DNA of 34,831 nt from Ktedonobacteria bacterium (GTDB lineage Bacteria; Chloroflexota; Ktedonobacteria; Ktedonobacterales; JACDGC01), in the NCBI GenBank assembly GCA_027459785.1, contig DAIDGU010000072.1, positions 1-34,831 on the forward strand. The letters run 5' to 3'. Shown piece after piece: positions 1 through 6,324 of the stretch (position 1 is its first letter; each line of letters starts with the position of its first letter). The notes beneath the pieces were generated by a model. That model worked only from the letters and a program-made list of their open reading frames with translations, made no database searches and was not told the DNA's origin. The translations under genes were made by a program, and so were the position numbers.

Positions 1-32
1 TCATGCAGATCCGGGGTGAACAGCACGCTCAT
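1..32 (-). CDS. N-terminus of an unidentified protein, cut by the window edge
   Basis: An ATG overlaps the stop codon of the preceding minus-strand gene in an ATGA arrangement, which points to translational coupling. Only ten residues are visible (MSVLFTPDLH), too few to identify anything. The call rests on the overlap and on the continuing minus-strand run of small genes. Confidence 0.4.
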   Translation of the reverse strand, partial: MSVLFTPDLH

Positions 33-310
33 AACTGCTCCCCCTGGTACGCGGCTTCCATCTGCACCGCTTGCCCCAACGGCGAGAGTACCACCACCCG
101 CATGCGGCGCGTCTGGCCGCCCGGCAACGCGATCACCTGGCGCTGCCGCACAAACGCGCCACATCCACGTACCGCCCGGCGTTCCTCTGCCGTCAACCCC
201 TCCCAGAACAACACCCGTTGCCAAAACACCCGCCCCAGCAACGCCCGTTGCAACGGAGTGAGGTGCTGCAACACCAACCGCACATACCCTTCATCCGCCG
301 GTGTCTCCAT
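29..310 (-). CDS. Hypothetical 93-aa protein, possibly winged-helix
   Basis: The ATG is preceded by AAAGGAG at 9 nt. The protein is basic and compact with no membrane segment or signal peptide. A helical stretch rich in Leu, Arg and Trp (residues about 10-45) is followed by a basic stretch ending in VVVLSPLGQAV, which could form the wing of a winged-helix DNA-binding fold. That fold is an inference from pattern only. It is the fifth gene of a minus-strand run (1812 down to 1) and is coupled by ATGA to the next gene. I do not recognise the family. Confidence 0.6.
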   Translation of the reverse strand: METPADEGYVRLVLQHLTPLQRALLGRVFWQRVLFWEGLTAEERRAVRGCGAFVRQRQVIALPGGQTRRMRVVVLSPLGQAVQMEAAYQGEQL

Positions 311-365
311 CGTAGCTTGCTCCTTTACCAGAACGGGGACGGCCCCCCTGGCCGCACCTCAGCAC

Positions 366-581
366 TCACCGCGCGCCCGCCACCGCCCCCCGCAGCGGCT
401 GCGCGTCACACCACGCCGTCACTGCCGCTAGCGCCTCCCCCGCTGTCAGTTGCGGAGCCGTGCGATAGCCCCCCGCCACCAGCCCGACGAAGCGCCCATC
501 AGGCACCATCTCAATACGCAGCCCGTACCCCCGATACGTCGCCGGCCACACCCCCGCTGCCATCGCCTCTAGTGGCAGCAT
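366..581 (-). CDS. Hypothetical small protein (about 71-94 aa)
   Basis: The reading frame opens at 650, inside the end of the upstream gene. Three start codons have plausible ribosome sites: ATG at 629 (GGGGGG 5 nt upstream), ATG at 608, and ATG at 581 (AAGGGGG 6 nt upstream). I chose 581 because its Shine-Dalgarno is cleanest and it leaves no overlap. The product starts MLPLEAMAAGVW, has a Gly/Tyr-rich middle that looks like beta strands, and ends in an Ala-rich helix. There are no catalytic motifs or membrane segments. It belongs to the minus-strand run of small accessory genes; function unknown. Confidence 0.5.
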   Translation of the reverse strand: MLPLEAMAAGVWPATYRGYGLRIEMVPDGRFVGLVAGGYRTAPQLTAGEALAAVTAWCDAQPLRGAVAGAR

Positions 582-612
582 GCTGGTCCCCCTTGGCCCA
601 CCGCCCATCCTC

Positions 613-1209
613 TCACCTCTGAACGTCATCGCATCCCCCCTCGGCGGCATCCCGCCACGTCACCGCCGCCAACACATCCACGAGCCACGCCCCCGGCTGG
701 ACGCAGCCGACCACCAGTGTATCGGATGGCCCCTCGGCGAGGAAGACCGGCGCGTCTTGCCCGCTGCGATATACCACCAGCCGCCAGTGATTGGCATGGA
801 TGCCATGTGTCACCTGCACCTGATAGCCGTCCCACAGCACCACTGCCCACGCACACCGCCCCGGCGCGTCGAGATGCCATAGCGCAGCGGGAAGGGTCCC
901 CGCCAAATGCACCAGCCGCTGCGCCACCTCCGCATAGGTCGGGGGAATTGGTGCCGGCACATCCCCGGCATGCAGCGTACAGAAGATATCAGGCAAGCCC
1001 GCGCAAGGCCGGCCCTGCTGGGCGAGGCAGCCTTTACACATCCCTGGCGTGCCACAGCGCAAGCACACCACCCACGCTAATTGCCCCCGATAGCCGCGCA
1101 TCCAGAGGTGTCCCCCCGGCGCACACACCGCCCGGTGAATCACCACATCCGTTTGATCCGCCCGATCCGAGTTCAATGTCTGGCATTGAATGCGACGATC
1201 AACGCCCAC
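613..1209 (-). CDS. Hypothetical 198-aa protein with a cysteine-rich zinc-ribbon-like segment
   Basis: The start is taken as GTG at 1209 because AAGGGGGG lies 7 nt upstream. The frame stays open further upstream to 1398, but that part coincides with the preceding small gene. Around residues 45-80 there is a cluster of cysteines (CLRCG, CKGC and later single Cys with His) that could bind zinc. The C-terminal half is a mixed Trp/Val-rich domain with LVVYRSGQDAPVFLAEGP. It overlaps the stop of the upstream 59-aa gene by 11 bp, so the two are probably coupled. No known family recognised; the location in a small-gene accessory run suggests a mobile-element or phage-like protein. Confidence 0.6.
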   Translation of the reverse strand: MGVDRRIQCQTLNSDRADQTDVVIHRAVCAPGGHLWMRGYRGQLAWVVCLRCGTPGMCKGCLAQQGRPCAGLPDIFCTLHAGDVPAPIPPTYAEVAQRLVHLAGTLPAALWHLDAPGRCAWAVVLWDGYQVQVTHGIHANHWRLVVYRSGQDAPVFLAEGPSDTLVVGCVQPGAWLVDVLAAVTWRDAAEGGCDDVQR

Positions 1210-1378
1210 GCCGTTTCCCCCCTTTTGCTTTTCCCTGCTTAAAAGGAACCACAGGCGGATCGGAAGGATAAGTCGGAAACATTTGTGCGGGATAGGGACG
1301 GACCGGTTCAGGTCCATACACCATACGGGCAATGCGTGACAGGTTCGCGGACTTACGACATTTGGACGCTGATGGCAT
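1199..1378 (-). CDS. Hypothetical 59-aa basic proline-rich peptide
   Basis: The ATG at 1378 has GGAGGG 6 nt upstream, better than the ATG eight codons earlier. The product begins MPSASKCRKSANLSRIARM, has a Pro/Tyr-rich middle and ends with a strongly basic tail (KQGKAKGGKRRGR). A nucleic-acid or ribosome-binding role would fit the charge but is speculation. Its stop overlaps the GTG start of the downstream gene. The region between its start and the upstream terminator contains a 6-bp inverted repeat (1402-1407 and 1415-1420), which may mark its leader. Confidence 0.55.
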   Translation of the reverse strand: MPSASKCRKSANLSRIARMVYGPEPVRPYPAQMFPTYPSDPPVVPFKQGKAKGGKRRGR

Positions 1379-1425
1379 GAGCAACCCTCCATACACAAGC
1401 ACTCTGAATCACACTCAGAGACAAC

Positions 1426-1456
1426 AAAAAGCCCGCATGCGCCAATCGCATACGAG
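1426..1456 (-). terminator. Rho-independent terminator after the 108-aa gene
   Basis: Read on the minus strand, CTCGTATGCG pairs with CGCATGCGGG (10 bp including two G-U pairs) around the loop ATTGG, followed by CTTTTTG. It lies just after the stop at 1486 and before the next small gene, so the first gene of the run can form its own transcript. Confidence 0.65.
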
Positions 1457-1485
1457 CGTGAGAGGATGACAACCGGGAAGACAGC

Positions 1486-1812
1486 TTACCAACGATTCCC
1501 ACAAAGGTGCTGCACGGCCTGATCATAAGTAGGATCAGGATGCTTGCCAGCATAGCGGAGCATCGTAGTTCGCGCGTCGAGTGGTTGCCGGGCAGTAAGC
1601 AAATGAGCATCCACGACATGCGTCAGCATCGGATCGCGCTTGCCCGATTGATACGCCCCACAGGGACAAGCCCAGCGCCCATGCCCTTCATCCCGTGAAA
1701 ACGTCAGGATAAGGACGGGCTGACCATCAGCCCAAAGAGCATACCGCCCTTCTTTTGCGGTTTCCCGCATTTCAACCGCAACTGTTCGTATCGTGCGCTG
1801 AACATGTCCCAT
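1486..1812 (-). CDS. Hypothetical 108-aa protein with a CxC...HxxxxH zinc-finger-like motif
   Basis: The start is ATG at 1812, 5 nt after GGAGGGG. An upstream in-frame ATG at 1845 lacks such a site. The product has CPCG at about residues 49-52 and HVVDAH about 15 residues later, a spacing that could hold a zinc ion like a C2H2 finger. The rest is a small mixed domain (ALWADGQPVLILTFSRDEG). It is the first minus-strand gene, divergent from the XRE regulator, and is closed by a terminator. A candidate promoter (1902-1930) carries a half-site of the regulator's operator, so it may be controlled by that regulator. Family unknown. Confidence 0.6.
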   Translation of the reverse strand: MGHVQRTIRTVAVEMRETAKEGRYALWADGQPVLILTFSRDEGHGRWACPCGAYQSGKRDPMLTHVVDAHLLTARQPLDARTTMLRYAGKHPDPTYDQAVQHLCGNRW

Positions 1813-1901
1813 AACATCCCCTCCCACAACAGCAGGCATGATCAACCCGCTTTGGTTTGGCCTCTTCTTCGCTTTCGCTCCAAGGCGCTTTGTCTAAGAA
1901 T

Positions 1902-1930
1902 AGGATACCTTTTAGGATGGGACGCTTTAA
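1902..1930 (-). promoter_or_regulatory. Candidate promoter for the minus-strand small-gene run
   Basis: On the minus strand, TTAAAG (1925-1930) and TATCCT (1902-1907) are separated by 17 bp. Inside the spacer, on the plus strand, lies TTTAGGA (1911-1917), the same half-site as in the operator of the divergent XRE gene. The boxes match the sigma-70 consensus moderately. Confidence 0.4.
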
Positions 1931-1946
1931 CCAAATCGTAGGACTT

Positions 1947-1982
1947 TTTAGGACGTTTGTGATATAATCAAAACGTCCTAAA
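1947..1982 (+). promoter_or_regulatory. Operator and promoter of the XRE-DUF5919 gene
   Basis: A perfect 12-bp inverted repeat, TTTAGGACGTTT (1947-1958) and AAACGTCCTAAA (1971-1982), flanks a 12-bp centre containing the perfect -10 box TATAAT (1963-1968). A protein bound to both arms would block RNA polymerase. Extra half-sites occur upstream (TTTAGGA at 1911, TAGGAC at 1939). The arrangement fits autorepression by the regulator encoded 22 bp downstream. The matching -35 element is poor. Confidence 0.75.
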
Positions 1983-2003
1983 GGTGCAACGGAGGAATGA
2001 AAG

Positions 2004-2771
2004 ATGACAAATGATCGCTTACGCAATGCGATGGCAACAAAACACATCAGCCTTGAAATCCTGGCACAAAAAACCGAGGTTGATCCCAAGACAACACAAC
2101 GTTGGATAAACGGTAGAACGCCACATCAACGACATCGTTGGAAGATTGCTGAGATCTTAGGCGAAAGAGAAGAATATCTATGGCCAGAAGAAACCAATCA
2201 GACAAAAGGAAATACGACAGTTACCACTGAGATTCTAGCAGCATATGCACAGCGCACCGACGTTCCACCATCTTTATGGTGGGAACTAATTACAAAAGCA
2301 GAAAAGCAGATCGACTTCCTTGGATTTGCCATGTTGTTCCTACCCGAACAACATTCAGATCTTATGCCTCATTTAAAAGAAAAGAGCCAGAATGGCTGCC
2401 GAATCCGTATCGCCGTAGCAGATCCACACAGCCATTATGTACAAGAACGCGATGATGAAGAGGAGTTAGAGGGAACGCTTTCAGCACGTATTCAATCAAC
2501 TATCCGCCATTTTAAACCGTTGCGCCAGACGCCAAATATCGAAATCGGTTTACACCGTATGCCGCTCTATAATTCAATCTTTCGCTTTGACGAAGAAATG
2601 TTTGTCACACCGCATCTCTACAAGGAACATGGTTCAAAAGCCCCGCTTTTGCACCTGCGGCAGTTAGGCCAACGCGGTCTCTTTAAAGACTTTGCTACCC
2701 ACTTCGAGAACGTATGGGTTACAACTACACCAGTGGAAACAACACTTAAACAGCAGATGGAGGGCAAGTGA
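2004..2771 (+). CDS. XRE-family HTH transcriptional regulator with DUF5919 domain
   Basis: The N-terminus (residues 1-60) is a helix-turn-helix of the Cro/CI type: LEILAQKTEVDPKTTQRWIN gives the turn and recognition helix. Residues about 75-250 match the DUF5919 pattern as I know it from actinobacterial and Chloroflexota regulators: a hydrophobic strand (IDFLGFAMLFLPEQ), NGCRIRIAVADP, RMPLYNSIFRFDEEMFVTPHLY, and a C-terminal FATHFENVWV. The layout resembles a phospholipase-D-like fold but no HKD catalytic motif is present, so a ligand-sensing role is more likely than catalysis. GGAGG lies 8 nt before the ATG. The NUDIX gene follows after 3 nt and is probably co-transcribed. The strong inverted repeat in its promoter suggests autoregulation. 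Codon use is AT-richer than most of the window, which suggests acquisition. Confidence 0.88.
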   Translation: MTNDRLRNAMATKHISLEILAQKTEVDPKTTQRWINGRTPHQRHRWKIAEILGEREEYLWPEETNQTKGNTTVTTEILAAYAQRTDVPPSLWWELITKAEKQIDFLGFAMLFLPEQHSDLMPHLKEKSQNGCRIRIAVADPHSHYVQERDDEEELEGTLSARIQSTIRHFKPLRQTPNIEIGLHRMPLYNSIFRFDEEMFVTPHLYKEHGSKAPLLHLRQLGQRGLFKDFATHFENVWVTTTPVETTLKQQMEGK

Positions 2772-2774
2772 AGC

Positions 2775-3242
2775 ATGAGCCGCATTGACTACCAGGATAA
2801 CGCCACCGCGCCAAAAGCAAACACAATTGTTCCCGCAACATCAGCAATCATCCACAACGGACGAGGGAAGATACTGCTTCACCATCGCCGCGATAATGGT
2901 TTGTGGGCGCTTCCAGGTGGAACAATGGAAGTGGGAGAAACTGTAGCGGAGTGTATCAAAAGAGAAGTGAAGGAAGAAACTGGATTAGATATTGTACCTG
3001 TTTACGTTATCGGCACCTATAGCAATCCAAAACATGTAGTTGTGTTTAACGACGGCGAGGTACGCCAAGAATTCTCAATTTGCTTTGCTTGCAAGGTTAT
3101 AGGAGGAACATTGCATGTAAGCGATGAATCAACCAATATCGGTTTCTTTTCGAGAAAACAAATCGAACGGCTTCCCATGCACCCCTCGATCAAACAAAGG
3201 TTACAAGACTATTGGACACGGAAGCGAGGAATTTTTTATTGA
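2775..3242 (+). CDS. NUDIX hydrolase
   Basis: The Nudix box is intact around residues 48-70: GGTMEVGETVAEC followed by REVKEETGLDI, fitting GX5EX7REUXEEXGU with all metal-binding glutamates. Length (155 aa) is normal for a stand-alone family member that hydrolyses nucleoside-diphosphate-X substrates. The substrate cannot be read from the sequence. GGAGGG at the end of the regulator gene serves as its ribosome site. Only 3 nt separate the two genes, and its 3' end overlaps the convergent HD gene by 7 bp. The regulator-NUDIX-HD combination recurs in actinobacteria and Chloroflexota, to my knowledge, and suggests a nucleotide-centred module. Confidence 0.9.
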   Translation: MSRIDYQDNATAPKANTIVPATSAIIHNGRGKILLHHRRDNGLWALPGGTMEVGETVAECIKREVKEETGLDIVPVYVIGTYSNPKHVVVFNDGEVRQEFSICFACKVIGGTLHVSDESTNIGFFSRKQIERLPMHPSIKQRLQDYWTRKRGIFY

Positions 3243-3796
3243 TGCAAACCATAGAGACGTAATCGCTTCTCTGTACACTTTATATCCCATTCCAGCGAAG
3301 CATAGGCTTGTTCAAAGGAACGGAAAATAGGATCATCATAACCATATCGTTGCAAGATATCAATATATCGATCCTTTAATGTACATGGATGGCCGAGTGG
3401 ACTTGAAAGAACATCACAGTAGTTGAGCGCCTCAGAAACCGCTGATTGCTCACGCGGATATACTTTTAGTTGATGATTGAGATGCAGCAATCTTGCAGTA
3501 AATCTAGCGCCGGTATGGTGAGCTATGAGCGAAGCAAGACGGCGATCTGCAAATCGCGCAACATAACGCGCCCCATCCAGAGGATGAAACCCCGTTTCAA
3601 TCAAGTCAGGTGAGTAGCCAATATCATGAAGGTAAGCCGCAGCCAAAAGATACATACCATCTGTTTCTTGCAGTACAGGAATGATCTTTTCGGCCATCTG
3701 AACAACGTGTTGCACGTGGAGCCAACGATAACCCAGTGGAGATATCAGGTCGGACGCTGTTTCTTGCGCCCAAGTTACAGTTGTAAGCGAAATCAA
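3236..3796 (-). CDS. HD-domain phosphohydrolase
   Basis: The start is TTG at 3796, 5-6 nt after AAGGGGG. The open frame extends further upstream without a convincing ribosome site, and the family's usual N-terminus begins about here. Key motifs are LGYRWLHVQHVV (first His), AAAYLHDIGYSPDL (the HD pair) and SLIAHHTGARF, then LNYCDVLSSPLG with the last Asp, the order expected of metal-dependent HD phosphohydrolases. Length is 186 aa. It is convergent with the NUDIX gene (7-bp overlap) and belongs to the same AT-richer cassette. Its natural substrate is unknown; a phosphorylated nucleotide or second messenger would suit the neighbours. Confidence 0.87.
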   Translation of the reverse strand: MISLTTVTWAQETASDLISPLGYRWLHVQHVVQMAEKIIPVLQETDGMYLLAAAYLHDIGYSPDLIETGFHPLDGARYVARFADRRLASLIAHHTGARFTARLLHLNHQLKVYPREQSAVSEALNYCDVLSSPLGHPCTLKDRYIDILQRYGYDDPIFRSFEQAYASLEWDIKCTEKRLRLYGLHQ

Positions 3797-3942
3797 AAGA
3801 TTCCCCCTTGCGGTGTTGACAATGCAGTATCGCACCTCTAACATAGAGCAGCAACCGGCAGTTTCGATATTAGGAAGCAGAGGATAAATACCTAGCATGC
3901 GTGAAAAAGACTGAATACAAGCCAGATCATGAAAATTTTCTT

Positions 3943-5880
3943 TCAGAACATACATATAAACTGAGGGGTCAGCAGGTTTTGCTTGGGATTGTAGAAATTG
4001 AGCTTGGCCTGGATGCAGGCGAGGTCGTCGCCGTGGTCCGCGAAGGTCAACACGGCCTTCTTCAATTGCAGCGGATCGGGGATGTCTTCGGCGTCGAAGA
4101 TGACGACGTACTCGCCGGTGGCGCGCAGCAGCCCATAGTTGCAGGCGCGCGGCTTGGTGCGCAACTCGCCATCCGGCACCGTCACCACCTCGAAGTGCTG
4201 GGGCAGCCCCAGCGCCAGGATGGCGTTGCGCGTGGCCGCGTCGTCCGCCTCCGTCAAGAACATGATTTGCAGCTTGTCGGCGGGGTAGTCCAGCGCGGTC
4301 ATCGCTTGCACGAATTGCGGCACCACCTCCGTTTCCCGATAGAGCGGGCAGAGAATGGTATAGCGCGGCCAGGCGGCATTGCGTAGCGCGCGGACCACCG
4401 CGTCGTCCACCCGCGCTTCCGGCGCGTGGTTCAGCGTGCGCGCCGCCAGCCAGGCCGTCAGCGACAGATCGCCGACATAGACGATGGTGACGAGGGCGAG
4501 GGTGACGACCAGCGTGGCGATGCCCCACAGCGCCAGTCCTGCCGCCCACGCCAGTACCAGCGTGATCAACACAATCGCCTGCCAGCGCGTCAACGTCTGC
4601 ACCGCCGACTGATGCTTGCCCAGCGAGGTGAAGGTCTGCACGTGGCCCCACCCCCCGGCCCCCTCCCCATCGGAGATGGAGAGGGGAAGATCAGCGGCAG
4701 CCATGCCCAATGTAGATGAGATGATCGGCCCGTGGGGCCGCCCGGCGGGTAAACCCGCTGGGCTTCGATCACGAAGGCTGCCTGCGCAGCCTGGGACGGG
4801 CGTGATCGCGTCCTGCGCATTCCCCGTGGGGCGGACATTCCTGTCCGCCTCGTGGCCTGCTGGTTGGTGGGCTGTGTTATGGGTGGTGTCCTGGTCCAGC
4901 CAGGCGCGGTATCGCGTGATCTCCGCCGCCTGCTCGATGCTGATCGGCGGCTGATTCGCGCGCCCGTCTTGATCCCCCTCTCCATCCGCAGATGGGGTGT
5001 AGGGGCGACCCTTGTGGTCGCCCTGGGGGTGGGGCCGTGCCTCCCACGCGCGCACTTTGCCGGCGAGCGTGAAAAGTTCGCGGAAGGCGCGGAGGATGAC
5101 GCGGATGTTGGCACCGGTCGCGGTGCCACGCGCGCGGGGATAATGGTGGACCGGCACCTGGACCAGCGTCGCGCCCATGCGCTGAAACTTCGCCAGGAAT
5201 TCGGTATTGATCATCGCGCCGGTGGCTTCGATGGCCGCGCGGCGCACGAGGTCCGTCGGCATCAGCTTGAAGGCGCAGTCGATATCGCGCACGTGCAGGC
5301 CGAACAGCAGGCTCACCAGGCGCTTCCACGCCCAGGCATTCAGCCGGCGGACGGCGGGATCGGCGCGGTGCGCCCGATAGCCCAGCGCCACCTGCGCGTC
5401 GCCGCGCTCCAGTGGGATGATCAGGTTGTTGATATCGGCGATGTCGAACTGGCCGTCGGCATCCATGAAGAAGGTCAGTTCTTTCTGTGCCGCCGCGAAG
5501 CCGGTCTTGAGCGCGCCGCCATAGCCCTGATTCGGACGATTGTGGATGACGCGCACGCGCGCATCACGCGCCGCCAACTCGTCGGCCAGCGCGCCGGTAG
5601 CATCCGTGCTGCCGTCATCGACGATGATCACCTCGAAGTTCGGCGCGATCTGGCTCAGCGTGCTGATAATCGCCTGCACGGTCGTCGTGATATTCTCGGC
5701 TTCGTTCCACGCCGGCAGCACGACGGAGATGCCGCGCCGCGTGAGTATGCCGCTGGCGAAAGACGTAATAGGTAGCCTGGCCGTGTCACGGTCATACACA
5801 GCGGGATTAGGAGACAGGCTAGGTTCGGTGGCTGGGCGATGCAATGGGTGTTTAATGATCACGCACGTGTCCTCATACAC
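3943..5880 (-). CDS. Two-module family 2 glycosyltransferase, 3'-truncated by the neighbouring accessory segment
   Basis: Module 1 (residues about 50-275) resembles dolichol-phosphate-mannose-synthase-like enzymes: VVLPAWNEAENI, VIIVDDGSTDAT, MDADGQFD and YPRARGTATG. Residues about 286-413 are low-complexity and encoded by palindromic repeats. Then come two membrane segments (about 425-475) and module 2, a processive XagB/cellulose-synthase-like GT2: YTILCPLYRE, LTEADD, TKPRACNYGL and VIFDAEDIPDP. The frame ends abruptly after QNLLT with an unrelated PQFICMF tail. Relatives continue with a (Q/R)xxRW-type region and further membrane helices, so the acceptor site and the membrane channel are missing. 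GTG at 5862 with GAGGA is an alternative start to ATG 5880. A near-consensus promoter lies upstream. Module 2 is probably inactive; module 1 may still work. Confidence 0.8.
   Translation of the reverse strand: MYEDTCVIIKHPLHRPATEPSLSPNPAVYDRDTARLPITSFASGILTRRGISVVLPAWNEAENITTTVQAIISTLSQIAPNFEVIIVDDGSTDATGALADELAARDARVRVIHNRPNQGYGGALKTGFAAAQKELTFFMDADGQFDIADINNLIIPLERGDAQVALGYRAHRADPAVRRLNAWAWKRLVSLLFGLHVRDIDCAFKLMPTDLVRRAAIEATGAMINTEFLAKFQRMGATLVQVPVHHYPRARGTATGANIRVILRAFRELFTLAGKVRAWEARPHPQGDHKGRPYTPSADGEGDQDGRANQPPISIEQAAEITRYRAWLDQDTTHNTAHQPAGHEADRNVRPTGNAQDAITPVPGCAGSLRDRSPAGLPAGRPHGPIISSTLGMAAADLPLSISDGEGAGGWGHVQTFTSLGKHQSAVQTLTRWQAIVLITLVLAWAAGLALWGIATLVVTLALVTIVYVGDLSLTAWLAARTLNHAPEARVDDAVVRALRNAAWPRYTILCPLYRETEVVPQFVQAMTALDYPADKLQIMFLTEADDAATRNAILALGLPQHFEVVTVPDGELRTKPRACNYGLLRATGEYVVIFDAEDIPDPLQLKKAVLTFADHGDDLACIQAKLNFYNPKQNLLTPQFICMF
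3961..3972. other. Junction between accessory segment and glycosyltransferase gene
   Basis: Homology of the glycosyltransferase to its family stops here. The site is CTGAGGGGTCAG, whose outer four bases on each side are complementary. To the left the DNA is clearly AT-richer. I saw no integrase or target duplication within the window, so the mechanism is open. Confidence 0.5.
4644..5023. repeat. Palindrome-dense repeat island inside the glycosyltransferase coding frame
   Basis: Within 380 bp I see: a 27-bp hairpin (4660-4686) that recurs at 31437-31464; GCGGGT-aa-ACCCGC (4745-4758); AGGCTGC-ctgc-GCAGCCT (4775-4792) nested in CGATCACG (4766-4773) and CGTGATCG (4801-4808); GCGGACA-ttcc-TGTCCGC (4831-4848), also at 7430-7447; an inverted relative of the first hairpin (4974-4997); and GGGCGACC-cttgt-GGTCGCCC (5003-5023). 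All are read through in one frame without a stop and form the inter-module linker of the protein. Confidence 0.8.
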
Positions 5881-6066
5881 AAATGGGAGATCATCCGTAA
5901 GCCCCGAAAGACTTGGTTACGTTGCTGGTGGGCTACTTACTCAGGTGGGCTACTGGCAATCCACGCTGGGTGGTTGTGTTGTAGGAGGAAAAGTGGGGGG
6001 GTACAACGCATCGGGTTGCCTCGGCAGGTGGTGGAGTGCGCCGATCCGTGCGTGTGTTCTAGGACT

Positions 6067-6095
6067 ACTATACCTGAGCGGGGGACTTCTGTCAA
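6067..6095 (-). promoter_or_regulatory. Sigma-70 promoter for the glycosyltransferase gene
   Basis: On the minus strand TTGACA (6090-6095) and TATAGT (6067-6072) are spaced by exactly 17 bp. The start of transcription would be near 6060, giving a leader of about 180-200 nt before the gene. It is the best promoter match in the window. Confidence 0.7.
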
Positions 6096-6229
6096 CGAAA
6101 GGTGGGACTCTTAACCAAGAAGTACCAGTACGGATAGTGTGCAAGAGCTGAGCGGCATTGCGCGCCTACCGCGCAGACCCAAGAGTGAGGGGGCAGTTTG
6201 TCCTTCAGCAAAAATTAAGCTAACACGGC

Positions 6230-6257
6230 TTGAACTTTCAGCTTCATCAGATACAGT
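6230..6257 (+). promoter_or_regulatory. Candidate promoter of the DUF5666 gene
   Basis: TTGAAC (6230-6235) and TACAGT (6252-6257) are spaced by 16 bp. Four or five of six bases match the consensus in each box. The gene start is about 70 bp downstream. Confidence 0.35.
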
Positions 6258-6324
6258 GGAGATGGATTCACGCGATGGTTGATCCCGCGTGAAACGCGAC
6301 AAACAGGTATGGAGCAGATGAAGT

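Larger units (their letters stand above)
5881..6324. other. Gene-free divergent region, 444 bp
   Basis: No convincing coding frame is present. It contains a strong minus-strand promoter (6067-6095) for the glycosyltransferase and a weaker plus-strand candidate (6230-6257) for the DUF5666 gene. The stretch 5925-6060 is G-rich on the plus strand with several GGTGGGCTAC-like repeats (two copies near 5930 and 5946), whose role I cannot state. Confidence 0.5.

Noticed and set aside
613..1398. Longer start (ATG 1398) for the 198-aa gene
   Set aside because: It would run through the 59-aa gene in another frame, and only GTG 1209 has a strong ribosome site at good distance.
3814..3842. TTGACA with TAACAT at 17 bp on the plus strand
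   Set aside because: It lies inside the convergent region with no plus-strand gene downstream until the glycosyltransferase antisense; probably chance.
3797..3960. N-terminal extension of the HD protein with DLACIQ, also present in the glycosyltransferase 70 bp away
   Set aside because: The match is six residues in a different frame with different codons and no flanking similarity. The TTG start with AAGGGGG gives the family's usual N-terminus.
4852..5775. Long plus-strand open frame opposite the glycosyltransferase
   Set aside because: It mirrors the codons of a gene with clear GT2 motifs; its own translation is Arg/His/Ala-rich with no domain and no ribosome site.
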